Notes: generated by a model not told the origin, from the sequence alone. A stretch of DNA of 64,000 nucleotides from Phil1 sp964612925 (GCA_964612925.1 CAZTFU010000010.1:1-64000), one strand, 5' to 3'. Shown: positions 1 through 8,937, counted from the stretch's first letter. A program made the numbers and translations.

Positions 1-179
1 TTTTCGCTCAGCACAAGAATATCTATATCGCTCCACCCAAGCCTAAAATCGCCAACAGTAGCCGAACCGCAGAGATAAACGGACACGGCGTTCCCACTCA
101 TTATCTCGACTATCCGCCTTGTCATCATGCAGATTGCGCTTATAAGTTCATAATCCAATATTGGCTCGCTTGGCGGCAT
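1..179 (-). CDS. Nucleotidyltransferase-domain protein (N-terminal part, cut by window edge)
   Basis: The first 59 codons of a minus-strand gene read through the left edge without a stop. They contain GSATVGDFRLGWSDIDILV, the glycine-serine plus Asp-x-Asp signature of the polymerase-beta-like nucleotidyltransferase fold (residues about 39-57), where the two aspartates bind metal and nucleotide. The ATG at 179 follows a GGGG Shine-Dalgarno run that overlaps the end of the mutase gene, whose stop is only 7 nt away, so this is probably the last visible gene of the transporter/mutase operon. Families with this start include aminoglycoside adenylyltransferase-like proteins and small MNT-type enzymes. 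The rest of the protein is not in the window, so substrate and partner are unknown. Confidence 0.7.
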   Translation of the reverse strand, partial: MPPSEPILDYELISAICMMTRRIVEIMSGNAVSVYLCGSATVGDFRLGWSDIDILVLSE

Positions 180-185
180 CTTCGC

Positions 186-1679
186 TTACCCCTTCAGCGC
201 ACTTGTATCAAGAGCGTCAAAACGGCTAAGCACAGGGTAAAGCTGATGCGCTATCGTTTGCACGCCGCCCACGGTGTCGCTTTCTATGTTCAGCGGCATA
301 AGCGGTTCGTGCAGGGACAGCCTAAGCAGGCACCATCCGTTGCCGCAGCTTTGGTCAAAGTTTATGCGCACGCCCTCAAAATTGTTCGGAGCAAGCTCAA
401 CGCCGTCCTCCTCCCTTGCCCATGCTTCAAGTGCGGCTATTATTTCGTTTCCGTAGGGCTTGAAATCTTCACGGCTTAGTGCCATACGGTATTCGCGCGC
501 CTCCGCGGGCTCTCTTAGGCCGTCTATCAGGGAAGATAGCCGTTCTCCTCGCTTTGCGGCACGGGCAAGCTCGCATAAAAGCTTTACCATAAGATATGCA
601 CCGTCATCAAGAAAATAGTTCTCCTTGAGCGCACCGTGGCCGCTCGTTTCCATTGCAACCTGAGCATCCTGCCCCGCCGCATTAAGCCGCACGGCCTCGT
701 TTATAACGTTTCGATAGCCGCGCATAAAGCGGCGATGTATGCCGCCGCGCTGAGCAATGAATTCGGCAAGTCCCGTTGACGTAATGGAATCGGTAACTAT
801 TGTTGTGCCAGGGTGCTCGTTAAGCTCTATTGCCGCAATCATGGCAATAAGGCGGTTGCGGTTCAGCTCACGACCGTCGCTCAGCACGGCGCCCGCGCGG
901 TCAACGTCCGTATCGAATATAATGCCGAGATCCGCACCCTCGTGAATGACGGCTTTGGTTATAAACCCCATTGCGCGTTCATCCTCGGGGTTAGGGGCAT
1001 GGTTTGGAAAATGCCCGTCGGGTTCTGTGAAAAGGCTGCCGCTCGTGTCCGCTCCCAGAGGAATGAGCACATCCCGCTCAAAAAAGCCGCCCGCGCCGTT
1101 GCCCGCATCAATAATTATGTGCATGCCATCAAGCGGGCGTTCGCTCCGTGTGGCATTTTGCACGTTTTTAACAAGCTGTGCCGCGTATACGCTCATAAAA
1201 TCAAGCTTTGCGGCGATTTCGCTTATTACGGGGTCATCTGCATAAAGCCGCTGTGCCGCCTCAAGCAGGTTCGCAATGTCCGCCTTTTCAAAGCCGCCTG
1301 TGGCCGTGAAAAACTTGAATCCGTTGCGCTCAAACGGAAGGTGGCTTGCGGTGGTCATTACCGCGCCGTCAAACATATACCCTTCGGTAACCGTGGCCAT
1401 GAACATGGCGGGCGTTGTTGCAATACCCGCATCGTACACCGAAACGCCGCTTGCGCTCAATCCGCTGCCTATTGCCGCCGCAAGCGATGCGCCCGTAATG
1501 CGCGAATCTCGCCCGACAAGCACCTTCAATTCGCTTTTGCCAAGCTTTTCCTTCAGCATTTGGGCAAAAGCACGCCCTATTGCGTATGCCGCGGGTGCGG
1601 TAAGGTTTACCTCTTTTCCGTTTGCGGCAATGGCTATACCGCGAATGTCACTTCCGTTTTGCAATGCTTTAAGCTGCAT
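186..1679 (-). CDS. Phosphohexomutase family protein (phosphomannomutase/phosphoglucomutase type)
   Basis: A 497-aa alpha-D-phosphohexomutase family enzyme, which moves a phosphate between C1 and C6 (or C5) of a sugar. Visible motifs in order: phosphoserine loop TTASHLPFERNG (Ser112), metal loop DTDVDR (256-261), sugar-specificity loop ETSGH (344-348) and a C-terminal phosphate loop near LRLSLHEP. The catalytic loop reads ASHLP where most members have ASHNP. An earlier in-frame start exists, but the ATG at 1679 has GGAGGAAG just upstream and gives the normal N-terminus, so it is preferred. The gene is last but one in a tightly packed operon behind a nucleoside-type ABC transporter. Phosphopentomutase activity is therefore a reasonable alternative to phosphomannomutase; that is inference. 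Confidence 0.85.
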   Translation of the reverse strand: MQLKALQNGSDIRGIAIAANGKEVNLTAPAAYAIGRAFAQMLKEKLGKSELKVLVGRDSRITGASLAAAIGSGLSASGVSVYDAGIATTPAMFMATVTEGYMFDGAVMTTASHLPFERNGFKFFTATGGFEKADIANLLEAAQRLYADDPVISEIAAKLDFMSVYAAQLVKNVQNATRSERPLDGMHIIIDAGNGAGGFFERDVLIPLGADTSGSLFTEPDGHFPNHAPNPEDERAMGFITKAVIHEGADLGIIFDTDVDRAGAVLSDGRELNRNRLIAMIAAIELNEHPGTTIVTDSITSTGLAEFIAQRGGIHRRFMRGYRNVINEAVRLNAAGQDAQVAMETSGHGALKENYFLDDGAYLMVKLLCELARAAKRGERLSSLIDGLREPAEAREYRMALSREDFKPYGNEIIAALEAWAREEDGVELAPNNFEGVRINFDQSCGNGWCLLRLSLHEPLMPLNIESDTVGGVQTIAHQLYPVLSRFDALDTSALKG

Positions 1680-1739
1680 AATTCTTCCTCCATAGTAAAG
1701 GCGGATTCGATTCAACCCGAAATCGTATCCGCCGTGTTT

Positions 1740-2414
1740 TTATTCAATGCCGCACAGCAACCTGTACAGCGGCTTTATTGCGTTAAACGCTTCTATAAGG
1801 TCGTCCGCAATGCCCTCTTCCATTGTTCGCTTCAGCTCGGTGCTTGAAAAGCTCCAGCCAAGGCTTTTTCGGTTAAGATAGGGTTTAAGAGCCTCGTCGG
1901 CATCCTTAAATCTGTCCCGTTTGAACATTTCGCCGTCAAGATGCATACCCATGCCCTCAACCCTTGATGCATACCGTAAAAACGCCGTGGGTTTGGCAAG
2001 TATGCGGGCGCGGAATTGCGCCATCATTTCGGTATTGGGTGCATACACGCCAACGCCGTAGCTGTACCGCTCGGGCCTTATTTCAAAATAAAGTCCAAAG
2101 CATTCGCCCGTTGATACTCCCCTGTGCTTAAAACACAGCCATGCACTGCTGCGGTACGGCAGCTTGTTTGCGCTGAAGCGCGTATCCCTGTTAAGGCGGG
2201 ATACAACGCTTACGGGATCGGTATTGAACAGCGGGTCTATTTCGGCCGCGGTTTGACTCAGCCTTGCGGCAAGTGCGCGCATCGGGTCACGCACACAAGA
2301 GTGATAGCGGGCACGGTTAGCGTCAACAAAGCTCTTCTCGTTATGAAATTCAAGCTCCATCAAAAAACGATAACCGTCCGCCGGAAAGCCCATAAAGGGC
2401 GTAAGATAAGCCAT
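1740..2414 (-). CDS. DUF2461 family protein
   Basis: About 224 aa, matching from memory the DUF2461 (TIGR02453-like) family. Markers are the opening GFPADGYRFLMELEFHNEK, the central NRDTRFSANKLPYRSSAW and the later GECFGLYFEIRPE. The family is widespread in bacteria and fungi and has no established activity. The start at 2414 is chosen because it lies just after the upstream permease stop and has GGGAGGAC 12 nt upstream; the longer reading would overlap the permease by about 77 nt. It lies between the transporter genes and the mutase, 7 nt from the former and about 60 nt from the latter, so it is very likely co-transcribed. Its role there is unknown. Confidence 0.8.
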   Translation of the reverse strand: MAYLTPFMGFPADGYRFLMELEFHNEKSFVDANRARYHSCVRDPMRALAARLSQTAAEIDPLFNTDPVSVVSRLNRDTRFSANKLPYRSSAWLCFKHRGVSTGECFGLYFEIRPERYSYGVGVYAPNTEMMAQFRARILAKPTAFLRYASRVEGMGMHLDGEMFKRDRFKDADEALKPYLNRKSLGWSFSSTELKRTMEEGIADDLIEAFNAIKPLYRLLCGIE

Positions 2415-2421
2415 GGTGAAG

Positions 2422-3408
2422 CTATCTGTCCTCCCTGAAATACGGCAGGCCCAGTCCCGCAGGGGGCTGGCTTTCCTTGCTGCGCCTGAGGGACACAACT
2501 ATAAGCACGAACAGCGTTGCGATATAGGGCAGCATTTTGAATATTTCCTGACTGGAGCGGGTAAGTCCCGGCAGATAATAATATGCCCAGCTCAAAAGTC
2601 CGAACAGGTATGCGCCCCATATTGCACGGTTAGGTTTCCACGTTGCGAATATAACAAGTGCAACCGCAAGCCAGCCAAGCTTTTCTATACTGCCGTCGGT
2701 AGCCCATGTGCCCTTTATGTAATCCATTGTGTAATACAATCCGCCAAGGCCGGAAATGCCCGCGCCCACGCAGGTTGCAACGTACTTATACTTGGTTACG
2801 TTTATGCCCGCGGCGTCCGCAGTGGCAGGGTTTTCGCCAACGGCCCTCAGGTTCAGTCCCGTGCTTGTGCGGTTAAGGAACCACTTCACCGCAAGGGCAA
2901 TTATTATGGCAACGTAGGCAAGGAATCCGTAAAAGAAGAACAGTTCACCGAAAACGCCCGTGCTGTCAGACAAAAACGGGATTTTTGTGCGATAAAGTCT
3001 GCTTGTGAACGCAACGGATATCTGCCCTGCGCCGCCCGCCATTTTGTTAAGCGAGCCGCCGAAAAGGTTTGCAAAGCCGCTGCCGAATATGGTAAGCGTA
3101 AGACCCGTAACGTTTTGGTTTGCCCTAAGCGATATGGTAAGCACGGAATATATAAGTCCGCCCAACATTGCCGTGGCAAAGGAAGCAACAAGCGTTACAA
3201 TGAGCGCAACGGCGGGCACGGGATTCGCGGTGCTGTTTTCGTAAAGGAATGCGGATATAAGACCCGCTATGCCGCCCATATACATTATGCCCGGCACGCC
3301 GAGGTTAAGATTACCGCTCTTTTCGGCCAGTATTTCACCGACCGCGCCAAACAGTATTACCGTGCCGAAATATACGGCCGCCTGAAACAGGGAAACGATC
3401 TGACTCAT
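2422..3408 (-). CDS. BMP-type nucleoside ABC transporter, permease (NupQ/YufQ-like)
   Basis: A 328-aa polytopic membrane protein of the BPD_transp_2 (RbsC/LivH-like) permease superfamily. The N-terminus AAVYFGTVILFGAVGEILAE and the following GNLNLGVPGIMYMGG are typical of the shorter of the two permeases in BMP-family nucleoside transporters. Eight or so hydrophobic segments are visible. Its start overlaps the stop of the partner permease by 4 nt (ATGA), indicating translational coupling. It forms the membrane channel together with the neighbouring permease and the double ATPase. Nucleoside as substrate is inferred from the BMP family and from purine/deoxyribose genes nearby. Confidence 0.88.
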   Translation of the reverse strand: MSQIVSLFQAAVYFGTVILFGAVGEILAEKSGNLNLGVPGIMYMGGIAGLISAFLYENSTANPVPAVALIVTLVASFATAMLGGLIYSVLTISLRANQNVTGLTLTIFGSGFANLFGGSLNKMAGGAGQISVAFTSRLYRTKIPFLSDSTGVFGELFFFYGFLAYVAIIIALAVKWFLNRTSTGLNLRAVGENPATADAAGINVTKYKYVATCVGAGISGLGGLYYTMDYIKGTWATDGSIEKLGWLAVALVIFATWKPNRAIWGAYLFGLLSWAYYYLPGLTRSSQEIFKMLPYIATLFVLIVVSLRRSKESQPPAGLGLPYFREDR

Positions 3409-4514
3409 TTATGTTCCGTCTCCTTTCTGTGGCTGCGGAAATGCAGCTTGTAGTTTATAAAGAATTCGCTGCCGAGTATGAAGAAGAGTATCATGCCCTT
3501 TATCATTTCGGATACAAAGTCGTTAAGGTCGAACTGCGACGCTATTTCGCTTGCGCCCCTTTGCAGGAACACTAGCAGCGATGACACGCCGAGCATTATG
3601 AACGAATTGAATTTGGACAGCCACGCAACGATTATTGCGGTAAAGCCGCGCCCGCCCGCGGTGCTTGTTGAAATGGTGTGACCCGCGCCCGCAACGGCTA
3701 TAAAGCCCGCAATACCGCATATCGCGCCCGATATCATTACCGTGCGCACGATAACGCGCTTAACGTTTATTGCGGCGTAGCGCGCGGTGTTGGTGCTTTC
3801 ACCGACCACGGCGATTTCAAAGCCCTGCTTGCTGTACTTCAAATAAAGGTACATGGCAACGGCTATAAGCACGACTATTATTACGTTCAGCATATACTGC
3901 TGACCGAATATCGTCGGGAACCAGCCTGCCTGCGTGGTGGGGTTTATTATGCCAACGGTGTTTGATCCGTATGGATTTTCCCATTTGCTTACGCAGAAAG
4001 AGGTCAGCTGAAGTGCTATATAGTTCATCATAAGCGTGAACAGCGTTTCGTTGGTGCCCCAGTGCGCCTTGAATATGGCAGGGAAAAAGCCCCATATTGC
4101 GCCCGCAATCGCGCTTACAATAAACATTATGATAAGAACCGGCACAAGCGGCATCTTGGGTGCAAGGTAGATCATGCATGCCGCGGCCGCAACGCCGCCC
4201 ACAAGCACCTGACCCTCGCCGCCTATGTTCCAAAAGCGCATTTTGAACGCGGGTGCAAGGCCAACGCCTATGCACAGCAGCATCATGGTTTCCCTTATGG
4301 TCGTCCAAAGTCGCCTTGAGGAGCCGAATGCACCCTCAAACATTGCGCCGTAAATTTTAAGCGGATTAAGTCCCGTCAGCGCAAAGAGCACTATTGCGCA
4401 CAGCACCAGTGCCGCCGCAAGGCCCACTGCGCGTATCGCAAGATTATGCCATATGGGTAGCGTCCCGCGCTTTGTTATATGTATAAAGGGTTCGCGACTC
4501 TTTGTTTTACTCAT
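3405..4514 (-). CDS. BMP-type nucleoside ABC transporter, permease (NupP/YufP-like)
   Basis: A 369-aa membrane permease, the longer partner of the pair. It starts with a hydrophilic tail and a first membrane segment at about residues 22-48, followed by the conserved stretch FWNIGGEGQVLVGGVAAA (about 93-110) typical of this family. Further hydrophobic helices run to residue 355. The start lies inside the end of the ATPase gene (8-nt overlap) and the stop overlaps the next permease by 4 nt, so all three genes are translated in series. The function is substrate translocation across the cytoplasmic membrane, energised by the ATPase encoded just upstream. Confidence 0.88.
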   Translation of the reverse strand: MSKTKSREPFIHITKRGTLPIWHNLAIRAVGLAAALVLCAIVLFALTGLNPLKIYGAMFEGAFGSSRRLWTTIRETMMLLCIGVGLAPAFKMRFWNIGGEGQVLVGGVAAAACMIYLAPKMPLVPVLIIMFIVSAIAGAIWGFFPAIFKAHWGTNETLFTLMMNYIALQLTSFCVSKWENPYGSNTVGIINPTTQAGWFPTIFGQQYMLNVIIVVLIAVAMYLYLKYSKQGFEIAVVGESTNTARYAAINVKRVIVRTVMISGAICGIAGFIAVAGAGHTISTSTAGGRGFTAIIVAWLSKFNSFIMLGVSSLLVFLQRGASEIASQFDLNDFVSEMIKGMILFFILGSEFFINYKLHFRSHRKETEHK

Positions 4515-6048
4515 TTGCAGTCTCCTTTCCGCTAAGCCTTGTCATAAGCAGACCGACCTCTTCCTTCTTGACGGTGCGCCCGTCAACAATGCCGCTGACC
4601 TGTCCCGCGCACAGAACCACTATCCTGTCGCAAAGCTCAAGCAGCACGTCAAGATCCTCACCGACGTATATTACCGCCGCGCCCTTGGCCTTTTGCTCAT
4701 TGAGCAGGTGATATATGGTGTAGGAGGTGTTTATGTCAAGTCCGCGCACGGCATATGCCGTCATCAGCAGTGAAGGCTCCGCCGCTATTTCGCGGCCGAC
4801 AAGTATCTTCTGCACGTTGCCGCCCGAAAGTCTTCTCAGCGGTGTGGAAAGGTTGGGCGTTACGACCTCAAGCTCTTCAACTATCTTTTCCGCACGTTCA
4901 CGCGGATGCTTGCGGTCCGCCAGCATTGAGCGACCCTCTTTATAGCTTCTCAGCATCACGTTATCCACAAGATCCATGCTGCCGACAAGTCCCATGCCGA
5001 ATCGATCCTCGGGCACGAATGCAAGCCCTACGCCGCTTTTGTATATGTCCTCGGGATTGCGGCCGACAAGCTCCGTCGTTTCCTTGCCCGGCGGGGTGAA
5101 GCGTATGCTTGAACCTTCCTCGCACTGCTGCAGGCCGGCTATCGCCTCAAGCAGTTCCCTCTGGCCGCTTCCCGAAATACCCGCAATGCCGAGTATTTCT
5201 CCGCCGTATGCGGTAAAGTTTACGTTTGAAAGCTTCTTCACGCCGTCCGCATCCCTAACGGTAAGGTTGCTTATTGCAAGCCTTTCTTTAAGCTCTTTCG
5301 GTTCGGGACGGTCAATATTCAGCGTTGTGGCCTTGCCCACCATCATGTCGGTAAGCTGCTGCGGGTTCGTCTCGCTTGTGGGAACGTCGCCAATGTATTC
5401 GCCCTTTCTGAGCACGGCAACGCGGTCCGATATGGCCATGACCTCATGCAGCTTATGGGTGATTATAACAATGCTCTTCCCGTCCGCCTTCATGTTGCGC
5501 ATAACGGCAAAAAGCTTATCCGTTTCCTGCGGTGTAAGCACGGCAGTGGGTTCGTCCAGTATTAAAATATCTGCTCCTCGATAAAGCACCTTGACTATTT
5601 CAAGGGTCTGCTTTTCGGAAACGGACATGTCGTATACTTTTTTATCGGGATCTATAACAAAACCGTAACGCTCGCAGATATCCTTAACTGCGGAGCGCAC
5701 GCTCTTTAAGTCCAAAACGGTACTTTCGTTCAAACCGAGTATAATGTTTTCCGCGGCCGTGAACACGTCAACAAGCTTAAAGTGCTGATGTATCATGCCT
5801 ATGTGCAAATCAAGCGCGTCCCTTGGAGAGGCGATGCTGACCTCCTCTCCGTTTACATATATTTGGCCGTTATCGGGGAAATATATGCCGGAGAGCATGT
5901 TCATAAGCGTGGTTTTTCCGCTGCCGTTTTCACCGAGCAGGGAAAGAATCTCGCCGCGGCGTATTTCCAATGTTATATTTTTGTTTGCAACAACATGCGC
6001 AAAGGACTTTGTAATGTCCACCATGCGTACTGCCAGATAATTTTCCAA
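4507..6048 (-). CDS. BMP-type nucleoside ABC transporter, double ATP-binding protein (NupO/YufO-like)
   Basis: 513 aa with two fused ABC ATPase domains. Domain 1 (about 8-245) has Walker A GENGSGKTT, a variant signature SVSEKQ and Walker B ILILDEPTAVLTPQE. Domain 2 (about 262-510) has a degenerate P-loop GISGSGQREL lacking the lysine, a clean signature LSGGNVQK and a Walker B region LLMTAYAVRGLD lacking the usual acidic pair. This division into one active and one degenerate site is normal in the sugar/nucleoside importer ATPases (RbsA and YufO group). It couples ATP hydrolysis to uptake through the two permeases that follow. A terminator lies between this gene and the lipoprotein gene upstream. 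Confidence 0.9.
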   Translation of the reverse strand: MENYLAVRMVDITKSFAHVVANKNITLEIRRGEILSLLGENGSGKTTLMNMLSGIYFPDNGQIYVNGEEVSIASPRDALDLHIGMIHQHFKLVDVFTAAENIILGLNESTVLDLKSVRSAVKDICERYGFVIDPDKKVYDMSVSEKQTLEIVKVLYRGADILILDEPTAVLTPQETDKLFAVMRNMKADGKSIVIITHKLHEVMAISDRVAVLRKGEYIGDVPTSETNPQQLTDMMVGKATTLNIDRPEPKELKERLAISNLTVRDADGVKKLSNVNFTAYGGEILGIAGISGSGQRELLEAIAGLQQCEEGSSIRFTPPGKETTELVGRNPEDIYKSGVGLAFVPEDRFGMGLVGSMDLVDNVMLRSYKEGRSMLADRKHPRERAEKIVEELEVVTPNLSTPLRRLSGGNVQKILVGREIAAEPSLLMTAYAVRGLDINTSYTIYHLLNEQKAKGAAVIYVGEDLDVLLELCDRIVVLCAGQVSGIVDGRTVKKEEVGLLMTRLSGKETANE

Positions 6049-6145
6049 TTGCGTGTACCTCGTTCTTTGGTTTTGTGGGGGAGATAAGACCCATTGTATT
6101 GCGGTATGATGCCGAATACGGAATAAAAAATCAGATCCTAATAAT

Positions 6146-6180
6146 TAAAAAGCAGGGAAAGCGGTCAAGCCGCCTTCCCT
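6146..6180 (-). terminator. Rho-independent terminator after the BMP lipoprotein gene
   Basis: On the minus strand an AGGGAA/TTCCCT and GCGG/CCGC stem (one A-C mismatch, 5-nt loop) is followed by TTTTT. It sits 16 nt after the lipoprotein stop and about 100 nt before the ATPase start. It could act as a partial terminator that makes the binding protein more abundant than the membrane complex, a common arrangement in ABC operons. Confidence 0.75.
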
Positions 6181-6195
6181 TTGTTTCGAATGTTT

Positions 6196-7431
6196 TTAGT
6201 TGTTGTTCAGCTCAGTGATGCCGTCTATACGCAGGCTGAAGTAAGGTGCGCTGCGAAGAGTGGACTCATGGAACACGCCGTCGGTAATGGCTTCGCCCTG
6301 GTCGCCTACCCAGTCACCATCGGTATCGATGGCAAGGAAGCTTGTAACGGTCTCGCCGTTTACGGTGAAGGTGGAGCAATCGAATACGTTCAGAGTGCCT
6401 TCCTTGATGCCCTTTTCGACCTCGGCAACCTTCTCGGCGGTGCCTTCGGCACAGCTTTCACCGAGAGTGGAGATCATGTTTGCACCCTCGGCATAGCCGT
6501 GTGCCCAATCGGTAACGATTTCCTCGCCGTTGAGGGCGCAGTTGAATGCATAGGTGTAGTAAACGCTCCAATCGTTCTGGGCACTGGTCAGTGCGGCAGT
6601 GGGAGCGGCGGGCAGCATGTCAATGTTGTAGCCCACGCAGTAAACGGTGGTACCGGCTTCCTGAGCAGCCTGGCAGGCGGAGGGAGCACCGGTGGAGTCG
6701 GCATGCTGGCTGATGATTATGCAGCCGCGAGACATAAGGGCGTTGGCAGCCTCGGCCTCCGCATTGGGGTCAAACCAAGAGCTGGTGTACTGAACGTCCA
6801 TAACAACGTTCTTAACGATGCTCTGTACGCCAAGGAAGTAGGCGGTGTAACCGGAAACCACTTCCGCATAGGGGAATGCGCCGACGTAGCCGAGCTTTAC
6901 GTTGCCGTTCTCGTCCATGTTTTCGGCGGCAACCTTACCGTCGTTTATGAGCTCCTGCACCTTCATACCGGCAACGACACCGGAAACGTAGCGGGATTCA
7001 TAGGTGTTGCAGAAGGCATTCTTGAAGTTGCTCAGTCCGCTGATGCCGGCAGTGTCACCGGTCATGGAAGCGAACACTACTTCGGGAACTTCGGTAGCGG
7101 CCTGCTGCATGTAGGGCTGATGACCATAGCTATCGGAGAAGATGTAGTTGCAGCCGGCTTCGACCAGTTCGATGGCGGCGTCATGGCACTTTTCATCTTC
7201 GGGTACGTTGTACTTCCAGATAACATGCTCGTTGTCGTTGGGAATACCGCAGTTTTCAAGGGCGGTCTTGATGCCGTTGATGTGGGCCTCGTCATAACCG
7301 GTATTCTCATCATGAACAAGAATAACGCCTATTTTCACATCCTTGGTTTCGGCGTTGTTGTTTGTGTCGCTGCACGCTACCATGCTCAGGGCAAGCACAA
7401 GAACGAGTGCGACTGCGATCAGCTTTTTCAT
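6196..7431 (-). CDS. BMP family ABC transporter substrate-binding lipoprotein
   Basis: 411 aa. The N-terminus has Lys-Lys, a hydrophobic core and a lipobox-like SMVAC with Cys20, so it is an exported, lipid-anchored protein. The mature part matches the BMP (Bmp/Med/TmpC) family: an opening strand KIGVILVHDENTGYDEAHI, then NYIFSDSYGHQPYMQQAA and VFASMTGDTAGISGLSNFK. Members bind purine nucleosides in characterised cases (TmpC, BmpA-type). CAGGAGGAG lies just before the ATG. It heads the transporter genes but is separated from them by a terminator. Purine nucleoside as ligand is inferred from family and context, not visible in the sequence. Confidence 0.88.
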   Translation of the reverse strand: MKKLIAVALVLVLALSMVACSDTNNNAETKDVKIGVILVHDENTGYDEAHINGIKTALENCGIPNDNEHVIWKYNVPEDEKCHDAAIELVEAGCNYIFSDSYGHQPYMQQAATEVPEVVFASMTGDTAGISGLSNFKNAFCNTYESRYVSGVVAGMKVQELINDGKVAAENMDENGNVKLGYVGAFPYAEVVSGYTAYFLGVQSIVKNVVMDVQYTSSWFDPNAEAEAANALMSRGCIIISQHADSTGAPSACQAAQEAGTTVYCVGYNIDMLPAAPTAALTSAQNDWSVYYTYAFNCALNGEEIVTDWAHGYAEGANMISTLGESCAEGTAEKVAEVEKGIKEGTLNVFDCSTFTVNGETVTSFLAIDTDGDWVGDQGEAITDGVFHESTLRSAPYFSLRIDGITELNNN

Positions 7432-7475
7432 TGTTTTTTCTCCTCCTGTTGTTTTATTGGGGGTATATATGCATA

Positions 7476-7513
7476 CGCCCGTGTTTCGGCCTTTTGCCCT
7501 GCCGAAACGGGCG
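7476..7513 (-). terminator. Hairpin between threonine-synthase-like gene and BMP gene (possible terminator)
   Basis: CGCCCG..TTTCGGC pairs with GCCGAAACGGGCG around a 10-nt loop with a 2-nt bulge, 9 nt beyond the stop of the PLP enzyme gene. There is no clear T-run on the minus strand, so it may be a weak or factor-dependent terminator or an mRNA-stabilising hairpin. No strong promoter for the lipoprotein gene was found in this 90-nt gap. Confidence 0.4.
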
Positions 7514-7521
7514 GTGCATTA

Positions 7522-8751
7522 CTAAATTATGCCGCTTTGTTCAAGCGCGGTAATGCTCGGCGCACATTTATGCGGCCTACCTGCGGCGCGAAGTGCATTT
7601 TTCACGTCCTTCAATCCGCTGCCCGTGCTTATTGCGGTAACGGTTTCGTTCGGCTTGATTATGCCCGATTCTATCGCCTTCTTCACGCCCGCGCTTGCCG
7701 TTACGCCCGCAGGTTCGCCGAACACGCCCTCACTGCGGCCGACAAGGCCCATGGTTGCAAGAATATCCTCATCACTTACGGCAATCCATGCGCCGTTTGA
7801 TGCACTTACCGCACGAAGAGCCTTTCTCGGGTTCCTCGGCACGCCAACGGCTATGGAATCGGCAAGTGTGTTCTCCTCCGCAGGGATAAGCTCCCTGCCC
7901 TCATGCGCCGCATCGACAAACGGACAGCATCCCGAGGACTGCACACCGAGTATTTTGGGTATGCGTTCGATAAACCCAAGCTCATAAAGATCATGGAAGC
8001 CGTTATACACGCCGCCTATGGTGCAACCGTCACCCACGGACACGGCAACCCAATCGGTCACGTTCCAGTTGAGCTGTTCGGCAATTTCCAACGCAACGGT
8101 CTTTTTACCCTCCGTAAGGGTCGGGTTTATGCCCGCATTTCTGTTATAATAGCCGTATTTTTCTATTGCCGCACGGGAAAGTTCGAATGTTTCCCTGTAA
8201 TTGCCCTGAACGCTTATAACCTTTGCTCCGAATATCATAAGCTGAGCAACCTTGCCCTCGGGTGCGCGTTCGGGCACGAAAATCACGGCCTTAACGCCCA
8301 TGCGCGCCGCGTTGCCCGCAAGTGAGCTTGCCGCGTTGCCCGTGGAGGAACAAGCTATCGTGTCATATCCGAGTTCAAGCGCCTTTGCCACCGCAACCGC
8401 GCTTGCCCTATCTTTGAGAGAGGCGGTTGGGTTAAGCCCGTCATCCTTTATATACAGTGCCTTCAATCCAAGCTCCGCACCAAGGCGGTTGGAGGGGTAA
8501 AGCGGCGTCCAGCCGACACGAAGGAATTTAGAAAAGTCCCGCGGCCGCACCGGCATAAGCGGCGCATAGCGGAACATGGAATTGTCGTGGTTATTGGCAA
8601 GACTTTCCCTTGTAAAGTCCTTTTTTATATAATCATAATCGAAAAGTATGTCCAGTATTCCCTTTTCCCCGCAGTGCGGGCAGGTCATTTGCTCCTCATA
8701 GGGCATAACTCTCCCGCAGATGGTGCAGCGTACTCCGGCGATGTGGTTCAT
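7522..8751 (-). CDS. Threonine synthase-like PLP-dependent enzyme
   Basis: About 409 aa, fold type II PLP enzyme. A small zinc ribbon (CTIC at 9-12, CPHC at 24-27) precedes a threonine-synthase-type core. The PLP lysine is Lys113 in NPTASLKDRAS, and the phosphate-binding region includes CSSTGNAASSLAG. The C-terminal AISTGSGLKDVK matches threonine synthase. The ATG at 8751 is chosen because GGGGGG lies 4 nt upstream; a longer reading has no ribosome site. Threonine synthase converts O-phosphohomoserine to threonine. No other threonine-pathway gene is adjacent; the neighbours are nucleoside transport and purine catabolism genes. A specialised lyase role (as for YgeX-type enzymes) is possible but unproven. 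Confidence 0.82.
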   Translation of the reverse strand: MNHIAGVRCTICGRVMPYEEQMTCPHCGEKGILDILFDYDYIKKDFTRESLANNHDNSMFRYAPLMPVRPRDFSKFLRVGWTPLYPSNRLGAELGLKALYIKDDGLNPTASLKDRASAVAVAKALELGYDTIACSSTGNAASSLAGNAARMGVKAVIFVPERAPEGKVAQLMIFGAKVISVQGNYRETFELSRAAIEKYGYYNRNAGINPTLTEGKKTVALEIAEQLNWNVTDWVAVSVGDGCTIGGVYNGFHDLYELGFIERIPKILGVQSSGCCPFVDAAHEGRELIPAEENTLADSIAVGVPRNPRKALRAVSASNGAWIAVSDEDILATMGLVGRSEGVFGEPAGVTASAGVKKAIESGIIKPNETVTAISTGSGLKDVKNALRAAGRPHKCAPSITALEQSGII

Positions 8752-8849
8752 GGTGCCCCCCTTTGTCAAAACAGGCAAAATTTCGGCATTTTTACAGAAA
8801 CAAAAAACTTTTGGGCTAACCTATAATTTTTTTAGCCCTATTCAGTACT

Positions 8850-8877
8850 TTCACATTATAACTTATTGTGTTAAAAT
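8850..8877 (+). promoter_or_regulatory. Probable sigma-A promoter for pepT
   Basis: TTCACA, a 16-bp spacer and TAAAAT lie in the 186-bp divergent gap between the PLP enzyme gene and pepT, about 60 nt before the pepT start. The same gap holds a GGGCTA/TAGCCC inverted repeat at about 8813-8839, which could be a regulatory site for either direction. Confidence 0.5.
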
Positions 8878-8937
8878 GTGCAACAGGCATAAAAAAATAT
8901 TGCATCCCATACAAATTTTGGTCAGGAGGTATAAACT

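Noticed and set aside
813..1847. 344-codon open frame on the plus strand
   Set aside because: Antisense to the phosphohexomutase; Cys/Arg/His-rich composition typical of shadows.
6181..7800. 539-codon open frame on the plus strand
   Set aside because: It is antisense to the BMP lipoprotein and PLP enzyme genes, resembles no family, and has no ribosome site; a coding shadow.
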